Positions 12,049-17,462 of a stretch of DNA of 17,462 nucleotides are shown here, one piece after another. The notes under the pieces were generated by a model. The model was not told the DNA's origin. It saw only the letters and a list, made by a program, of their open reading frames with translations, and searched no databases. Source of the DNA: an uncultured Clostridium sp. (GTDB lineage Bacteria; Bacillota; Clostridia; TANB77; CAG-508); assembly GCA_946497585.1 (NCBI GenBank), contig CAMMLF010000019.1, forward strand, positions 1-17,462. Direction: 5' to 3'. A program made the translations under genes and the position numbers. Within the stretch, counting starts at the first letter, position 1; each line of letters opens with the position of its first letter.

Positions 12049-15000
12049 ATGATTGTAAATGATGAGGTTTTACATGAACTAGAGATTTCGGCGGGAGACA
12101 AAAGAGCAGAAAAAGCAAATGATATTAAATCAAATAACAATGTTAAAATCACAAAAGTTAATTATGAAAATTCAAATAATTTTTCGATTCATGCAGAAGT
12201 TAAGGGAAAAAATGACACCTACCACACATATATAGAAGTAAGAAATGGAGAAATAGAAAATTTAAACTGTACATGCCCAGATTATGAGTCAACATATGGT
12301 ACATGTAAGCATATTTTAGCAACCGCTTTAGAATTCAATAGTAACCCATCATATATTCAAATTATTAAAAATCAAACAAATATAATAAAAAATACTCATA
12401 GCAAAAATCAAAATAACGAAAAATATAGAATTTATAGACAGATGATAAGCTCATTTTATCTAGATGAGCAAAATGATGAAAAAGTAAATTTGGTATATTC
12501 AGAAAAAGTAAAAATTGAGCCAAGATTAATATATAAAGATAATTTAAAAACTTTTAGATTAGAAGTTAGAATAGGTAATAAGCAAATGTATAAAATAAAG
12601 GATTTAACTGAATTTTATACAAGAATGCAAAGTGCTGAAAACTATAAATATGGCGCAAAACTAGAATTTATGCATATTAGGGAAAATTTTGAGGAAGAAA
12701 GCCTTCCAATTTTAGATTTTATTTTAAAATATGCAGAAATAATAAAATATGCAAATGAAGCCGAAGATAGATATTATACTACTCCACTAGATAAGGCATA
12801 TATTGTTTTGTCTAATACTGGTTTAGATGAATTTTTCAAAATTTTAAAAGGAAAAACAATAGAAATATATGGCGATTATTCCACAGAAAGCGTACAATTT
12901 GTGGATAACGAACCTGATATAAAGTTTGAACTAAAAAATAAAAATGATACAGATTATGCGCTTGCTACTAACATAGATGTTTTCAATTATATTATTGTAG
13001 AAGGTAAAGAATTCACATACTTTTGGCAAGATGATAAAATGTATAAATGTTCAAAGGATTTTGAAAAGACTGTAATAAAATTACTTAACACATTTAAAGT
13101 TAATTTTACAAAGGAAATTATTCTTAGAAAGTATGAATTTGCTGACTTTTATTCATTAATCATACCACTTATGAAGGATAAGGTAAATATAAATAATGTA
13201 GATAGTGAAGAATTATCTGAATATTTACCTAAAAAATTGAAGGTTAAAGTTTTCTTAGATTATAATAAGAAAAATTATATTACAGCAGATTTAAAATTTA
13301 TATATGATGACTTTGAATTTAGCCCATTTGAGCAAGTAGATAAAAAAATTCCAAGAAATGCAGCCCAAGAATCTAAAGCATTAGATTTATTCAGCAATTC
13401 TGGATTTATGTATGATGAAAGAAATAATAAACTAGTACTTGTAAAAGATGATGATATATTCAATTTTTTACAAAAAGGTATAGAAGAATATATTTCAAAA
13501 TTCGAAGTTTTGGCAACTGAAGACTTTAGAAATAAGCAAATAATGAGGCCAAAAATAAACTCAATCGGTGTTAAAATTGAGAATAATTTGCTTAGTATAG
13601 ATTTATCTAATATAGACATAGACAGAAAAGAAATAGCTGAAATAATGAAAAAATATAAGTTAAGAAAAAGATACCATAGACTAAAGAATGGGGAGTTTGT
13701 TGACTTAGAAAATTCAGAAACAATGGATATATTAGATAAGATTTCGGACAGTACAAATGCAAGTTATGAGGAATTAATTAGCGGAGAGTTAAAACTTCCT
13801 ATATATAGAGGAATGTACTTAGACAAAATTCTTAAAAAGAATGAAAACATTGTTGTTAAAAAGGGAGAATCTTATAGACAGCTTATAGATGATGTATATA
13901 ATAGGCAAATTTCAGATAAATTTGTATTGCCAAAAGGACTTAAAGCAGATTTAAGAGAGTATCAACAAGTAGGATTTGACTGGTTAAAAACTTTAGATGA
14001 ATATAAATTAGGTGGAATTTTAGCAGATGATATGGGTCTTGGAAAAACAATTCAACTATTAGCAGTTATAATGTCTTATGTTGAAAATACTAATGAAGAA
14101 GAAAGAAGACCAGTTTTGGTTGTATGCCCAAGCTCACTTTGTCTAAACTGGAAAGAAGAGGCAAGTAAATTTACACCAAGTCTTAAAACTGTTGTTATTA
14201 GTGGAGATTCAAAGGCAAGAGAAAACATTATAAATAATATTCCTGACTATGACATAGTTATAACATCATATGATTTGTTAAAAAGAGATATTAATTTATA
14301 TAAAGAGAAAAACTACAATTTTAGATATATTATAGCTGATGAAGCTCAATATATTAAAAATAATAATACACAAAATGCAAAAGTAATAAAGGGAATTAAT
14401 GCAGATACAAAATTTGCATTAACAGGTACACCAATAGAAAACTCACTTTCAGAATTATGGTCAATATTTGACTTTATAATGCCAGGATATTTATATTCAT
14501 ATAATAAATTTAAAATACTTTATGAAACACCAATAAGTAAAGATGAAGACAAAGAGGCTATGGCAAAATTGAAAAATATGATTGAACCATTTATTTTGAG
14601 AAGAATAAAAGAAAATGTACTTACAGAACTTCCTGAAAAAACAATTACTGTGCTGAATAATGAAATGACAGGTGAACAATTAAAAATATATTTATCATAT
14701 ATGCAAAGTGCTAAAAAGCAGGCTAAAGAAGAAATTGAAGCAAATGGCATAGCTAATAGTCAAATAAAAATACTAGCTTTACTTATGAGATTAAGACAAA
14801 TATGTTGTCATCCAGGCTTGTTTATAGAAAATTATGAGGGGGAAAGCAGCAAATTGAATCAATGTATGGAAATAGTGAAGGATGCAATAAATGGAGGACA
14901 CAAAATTTTACTATTTTCAGGTTACTCATCTATGTTTACTTACTTAGAAAGAGAATTCGAAAAAGAGAATATAAAATATTTTAAATTAACAGGACAAACA

Positions 15001-15357
15001 AAAGTAGAGGATAGAATGGATTTGGTAAATGAATTTAACAATGATGATGATATAAAAGTATTTTTAATATCATTAAAAGCCGGAGGAACAGGATTAAATT
15101 TAATTGGTGCGGACATGGTAATACATTATGACCCATGGTGGAATGTGTCTAGCGAAAATCAAGCAACAGATAGAACATATAGAATAGGTCAAAAAAGGAA
15201 TGTTCAAGTATACAAATTAATTACTAAAAATTCAATTGAAGAAAAAATATATAATTTGCAAGAAAGAAAGGCGAAACTTGCAGAAGATATGCTTTCAATG
15301 AATGAAACATTCATTAGCAAATTGTCGAAGGATGAGATTATGGATTTGTTTGAGTAA
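12049..15357 (+). CDS. SWIM zinc-finger SNF2-family helicase
   Basis: A ~1102-residue protein. An N-terminal SWIM zinc motif (C74-x-C76-x9-C86-x-H88) is followed by a long lineage-specific middle region (about 100-620), like the SNF2-associated region of bacterial homologues. The Swi2/Snf2 ATPase core starts at LREYQQVGFDWL (about 635). It has Walker A DDMGLGKT (660-667), DEAQ (764-767) as motif II, LTGTPIENSLSELWSI and LRQICCHP. The helicase C domain has LKAGGTGLNL (about 1010) and QATDRTYRIGQ (1038-1048). ATG 12049 is chosen because GGGGAG lies 7 bases before it; the in-frame GTG at 12034 overlaps that site. Such proteins are ATP-driven DNA translocases. The exact role, perhaps in transcription or repair, is unknown. 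Confidence 0.92.
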   Translation: MIVNDEVLHELEISAGDKRAEKANDIKSNNNVKITKVNYENSNNFSIHAEVKGKNDTYHTYIEVRNGEIENLNCTCPDYESTYGTCKHILATALEFNSNPSYIQIIKNQTNIIKNTHSKNQNNEKYRIYRQMISSFYLDEQNDEKVNLVYSEKVKIEPRLIYKDNLKTFRLEVRIGNKQMYKIKDLTEFYTRMQSAENYKYGAKLEFMHIRENFEEESLPILDFILKYAEIIKYANEAEDRYYTTPLDKAYIVLSNTGLDEFFKILKGKTIEIYGDYSTESVQFVDNEPDIKFELKNKNDTDYALATNIDVFNYIIVEGKEFTYFWQDDKMYKCSKDFEKTVIKLLNTFKVNFTKEIILRKYEFADFYSLIIPLMKDKVNINNVDSEELSEYLPKKLKVKVFLDYNKKNYITADLKFIYDDFEFSPFEQVDKKIPRNAAQESKALDLFSNSGFMYDERNNKLVLVKDDDIFNFLQKGIEEYISKFEVLATEDFRNKQIMRPKINSIGVKIENNLLSIDLSNIDIDRKEIAEIMKKYKLRKRYHRLKNGEFVDLENSETMDILDKISDSTNASYEELISGELKLPIYRGMYLDKILKKNENIVVKKGESYRQLIDDVYNRQISDKFVLPKGLKADLREYQQVGFDWLKTLDEYKLGGILADDMGLGKTIQLLAVIMSYVENTNEEERRPVLVVCPSSLCLNWKEEASKFTPSLKTVVISGDSKARENIINNIPDYDIVITSYDLLKRDINLYKEKNYNFRYIIADEAQYIKNNNTQNAKVIKGINADTKFALTGTPIENSLSELWSIFDFIMPGYLYSYNKFKILYETPISKDEDKEAMAKLKNMIEPFILRRIKENVLTELPEKTITVLNNEMTGEQLKIYLSYMQSAKKQAKEEIEANGIANSQIKILALLMRLRQICCHPGLFIENYEGESSKLNQCMEIVKDAINGGHKILLFSGYSSMFTYLEREFEKENIKYFKLTGQTKVEDRMDLVNEFNNDDDIKVFLISLKAGGTGLNLIGADMVIHYDPWWNVSSENQATDRTYRIGQKRNVQVYKLITKNSIEEKIYNLQERKAKLAEDMLSMNETFISKLSKDEIMDLFE

Positions 15358-15397
15358 ATTCGTCGCTTTTATAAATCATCATATAGCATTAAATAGT

Positions 15398-15550
15398 AAG
15401 TTCCAATATATATTCTCTCTCATTTCGCTTCGCGGGTCGCTATTCGCTCCAGCTCGCACGTTCCACTCGGCAGATAAACCATATTGCAAACTTTAAGTAC
15501 GCCCGCTGCCTACGCTCACTTGAAATGTTCGAGAACATATATTGGAACTT
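15398..15550. repeat. Palindromic repeat family, copy 2
   Basis: A perfect 14-bp inverted repeat (AAGTTCCAATATAT, 15398-15411, and its complement, 15537-15550) encloses a GC-rich core. The core shares GGTCGCTATTCGCTCCAGCT and GCACGTT with copy 1 at 7380-7519; the middle has diverged. It fills most of the gap between the helicase and trmFO genes and could form a long hairpin in RNA. This copy lacks the outer 21-bp repeats of copy 1. Confidence 0.72.
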
Positions 15551-15578
15551 TTATTAAAAAGAAAGGAAGTTAATCAAA

Positions 15579-17285
15579 ATGGAAGATTACATTAATATAA
15601 TAGGTGCAGGCTTAGCAGGAAGCGAAGCGGCTTATCAAATTGCAAAAAGAGGTATAAAAGTAAAACTTTATGAAATGAAACCAGAAAAGTTTTCGCCTGC
15701 TCATTCTAATAGTAACTTTGCAGAAATTGTATGTAGTAATTCTTTTAAATCAAATTTACTTACAAATGCTTGCGGTTTACTAAAAGAGGAATTAAGAAGA
15801 CTAGATTCTTTACTTATAAAAATTGCAGATGAAACAGCAGTTCCTGCAGGACAAGCTTTGGCAGTGGATAGAGAAGAGTTTGCTAAAAAAGTTACAGAAG
15901 AATTAAAGAACAATCCTAATATTGAAGTAATTAATGAAGAAGTTGTAAGCAAATATGACGAAACAATAACTGATGAAAATGTAAATTTATCTCAAGAAAA
16001 AAATGTTACTAATAAATTAGATAAAAATTCAACACAAGAAAATGATAAATCACATGCAAATCCAATCTTTTTTGAAGACTTAATAAATGAAGATGCAATA
16101 ACAATAATTGCAACCGGACCACTTACATCTGACTCATTATCTATAGGAATAAAAAAGCTAACTGGAGAAAATGATTTACATTTTTATGATGCAGCGGCTC
16201 CTATTATAGAAAAAGACAGCATAGATTTTAACATTGCTTTTTATGGAGATAGATATGAGCAAGAAAAGAAAAAGGACGAAACGCATGAAGAATGGCATAA
16301 TAGAATTTCAGAATATAATAAAAATAATATCGTAAGGGGTTCTAATATAAAGCCAAATGTATATGAAATAACTGATAACGCTGATGAATTAGTAAATAGC
16401 AAAGTAGAAAAAAATGATACAAATAGCTACATTAATCTTCCAATGAATAAAGAAGAATACGAAAACTTTGTTCAAGAACTAATAAATGCAGAAGTAGTAA
16501 CACTTCATGATTTTGAAAAAGGAGAAATCTTTGAAGGCTGTATGCCAGTAGAAGTTATGGCAAAAAGAGGGATTGATACATTAAGATTTGGACCACTTAA
16601 ACCAGTAGGATTCGACGACCCTAGAACAGGAAAAAGACCATATGCTGTAGTACAACTTAGGCAAGATAACTCAGATGGAACACTATACAATATGGTAGGC
16701 TTTCAAACAAATTTAAAATATGGAGAGCAAAAAAGAGTATTTTCGATGATACCAGGATTAGAAAATGCAGAGTTTGTAAAATATGGTGTAATGCACAGAA
16801 ATACATTTATAAATTCACCAGAATTATTGGACAATACATACAATTTAAAGAAAAAAGCAAATGTATATTTTGCAGGACAAATAACAGGTGTAGAAGGATA
16901 TGTTGAATCAATATCTTCTGGTATGGTGGCAAGTTTAAATGCGGTAAAGCAATATAATAATGCCAACATAGAATTGTTAAAAAGTGCAACCTTAAGCAAA
17001 TTAGAAAACAAAGAAAATGTAAATAATAAAATAAAAGAATATAAATTTACAAAAAGTGATAGAGAAACTATAGAAGAAACTACTTTTTCAAAAGAAACAA
17101 TGATAGGAGCACTAGCAGATTACATCTCAACACCAAAGGATAACTTTCAACCAATGAATGCAAACTTTGGAATTTTACATCCTTTAGAAGGAGAAAAAAT
17201 AAAAGATAAAAAGAAAAGGTATGAAAGTTTAAGTAAAAGGGCACTTGAAAAAATAAAACAATTAGATGAAAATGTGAATATATAA
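15579..17285 (+). CDS. trmFO: TrmFO, folate-dependent tRNA (uracil-54) C5-methyltransferase, enlarged
   Basis: A 568-residue FAD enzyme that makes m5U54 in the tRNA T-loop using methylenetetrahydrofolate and NAD(P)H. The FAD motif GAGLAGSEAA lies at 9-18. Family hallmarks are CSNSFKSN, AVPAGQALAVDREEF, YDAAAPI, FEGCMPVEVMAKRG, PLKPVGF and YFAGQITGVEGYVES. The catalytic pair would be C52 and C321 (C53 and C226 in B. subtilis). The usual length is ~435-450; the extra ~95 residues between the cysteines come from Asn/Asp/Lys/Glu-rich inserts at about 125-165 and 228-283. A third variable stretch lies near 475-510. AAAGGAAG is 9 bases before the ATG. A strong hairpin terminator follows. Confidence 0.94.
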   Translation: MEDYINIIGAGLAGSEAAYQIAKRGIKVKLYEMKPEKFSPAHSNSNFAEIVCSNSFKSNLLTNACGLLKEELRRLDSLLIKIADETAVPAGQALAVDREEFAKKVTEELKNNPNIEVINEEVVSKYDETITDENVNLSQEKNVTNKLDKNSTQENDKSHANPIFFEDLINEDAITIIATGPLTSDSLSIGIKKLTGENDLHFYDAAAPIIEKDSIDFNIAFYGDRYEQEKKKDETHEEWHNRISEYNKNNIVRGSNIKPNVYEITDNADELVNSKVEKNDTNSYINLPMNKEEYENFVQELINAEVVTLHDFEKGEIFEGCMPVEVMAKRGIDTLRFGPLKPVGFDDPRTGKRPYAVVQLRQDNSDGTLYNMVGFQTNLKYGEQKRVFSMIPGLENAEFVKYGVMHRNTFINSPELLDNTYNLKKKANVYFAGQITGVEGYVESISSGMVASLNAVKQYNNANIELLKSATLSKLENKENVNNKIKEYKFTKSDRETIEETTFSKETMIGALADYISTPKDNFQPMNANFGILHPLEGEKIKDKKKRYESLSKRALEKIKQLDENVNI

Positions 17286-17316
17286 AACTTAAAAATATGA
17301 AAAATAATCTTGATTA

Positions 17317-17371
17317 GCAATAGAATATTAAATTTATATTACAAATTTAATATTTCTATTGCATATTTTTT
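17317..17371 (+). terminator. Terminator of trmFO
   Basis: A long stem of about 19 pairs with one bulge (GCAATAGAATATTAAATTT, 17317-17335, with its complement, 17343-17362) encloses a 7-base loop. A T6 run (17366-17371) follows. The remaining bases to the window end show no recognisable feature. Confidence 0.85.
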
Positions 17372-17462
17372 GTGCTTATTGTAAATTTATAAGCATAGTA
17401 GATTAATATCCTGTTTTTAACAGTTAAAAGAAATAAAAAGTCCGCAACACATTGAAATATGT

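Noticed and set aside
15302..15496. 64-codon plus-strand frame overlapping the helicase end and the palindromic repeat
   Set aside because: It starts inside the helicase gene in another frame and its second half is the repeat element. There is no ribosome site.
1..17462. CRISPR array, tRNA, rRNA, transposase or reverse transcriptase
   Set aside because: None was seen: there are no regularly spaced repeats, no tRNA-like cloverleaf arms or CCA ends, and no open frame with RT or transposase motifs.

Overview
The window looks like a chromosome segment from a low-G+C, anaerobic Firmicute of the class Clostridia. The DNA is strongly AT-rich, Shine-Dalgarno sites are AGGAGG-like, promoters are sigmaA-like, holB is followed by ricT, a four-subunit pyruvate:ferredoxin oxidoreductase lies beside a clostridial-type ferredoxin, and tRNA m5U54 is made by the folate-dependent TrmFO. 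The species cannot be named from the sequence.

Layout. (1) 1-1335: an incoming terminator, then a membrane-anchored C-type-lectin-like protein whose last ~40 codons have the hallmarks of a diversity-generating retroelement (DGR) variable region; no reverse transcriptase or template repeat is in the window. (2) 1300-1709, minus strand: a small three-helix membrane protein with its own promoter and terminator. (3) 1733-7313: a mostly housekeeping cluster of OmpR-family response regulator, histidine kinase, signal peptidase I, DNA polymerase III delta', RicT and a 2[4Fe-4S] ferredoxin. It has one clear promoter at the start and one clear terminator at the end. The last ~80 bases before that terminator may form a separate small RNA. 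(4) 7340-7557: a 218-bp element with perfect 21-bp terminal inverted repeats, enclosing a second palindromic element whose relative lies at 15398-15550. (5) 7584-10861: the porCDAB operon. (6) 10873-11877: two ~270-bp direct repeats flanking a 98-codon gene of unusual composition. (7) 11894-15357: a SWIM/SNF2 helicase. (8) 15579-17371: an enlarged TrmFO and its terminator.

The most interesting region is (6). Each repeat encodes a 23-residue hydrophobic peptide on the minus strand, with a good ribosome binding site. On the plus strand each has a consensus promoter driving a ~65-nt RNA. The two transcripts converge on one bidirectional terminator. The short RNA also carries a sequence complementary to the start of the peptide mRNA. 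This is the architecture of the Fst/par type I toxin-antitoxin system of plasmid pAD1, with an apparently different and shorter toxin. The two copies differ mainly at the positions that should set cognate specificity: the terminator loops change completely, and one synonymous toxin change is matched in the partner RNA.

Working together: PorCDAB would oxidise pyruvate and reduce the nearby ferredoxin. The two-component pair and signal peptidase concern the envelope. HolB, RicT and TrmFO serve replication, RNA decay/processing and tRNA modification. The DGR target and the duplicated peptide/RNA modules are the accessory part.
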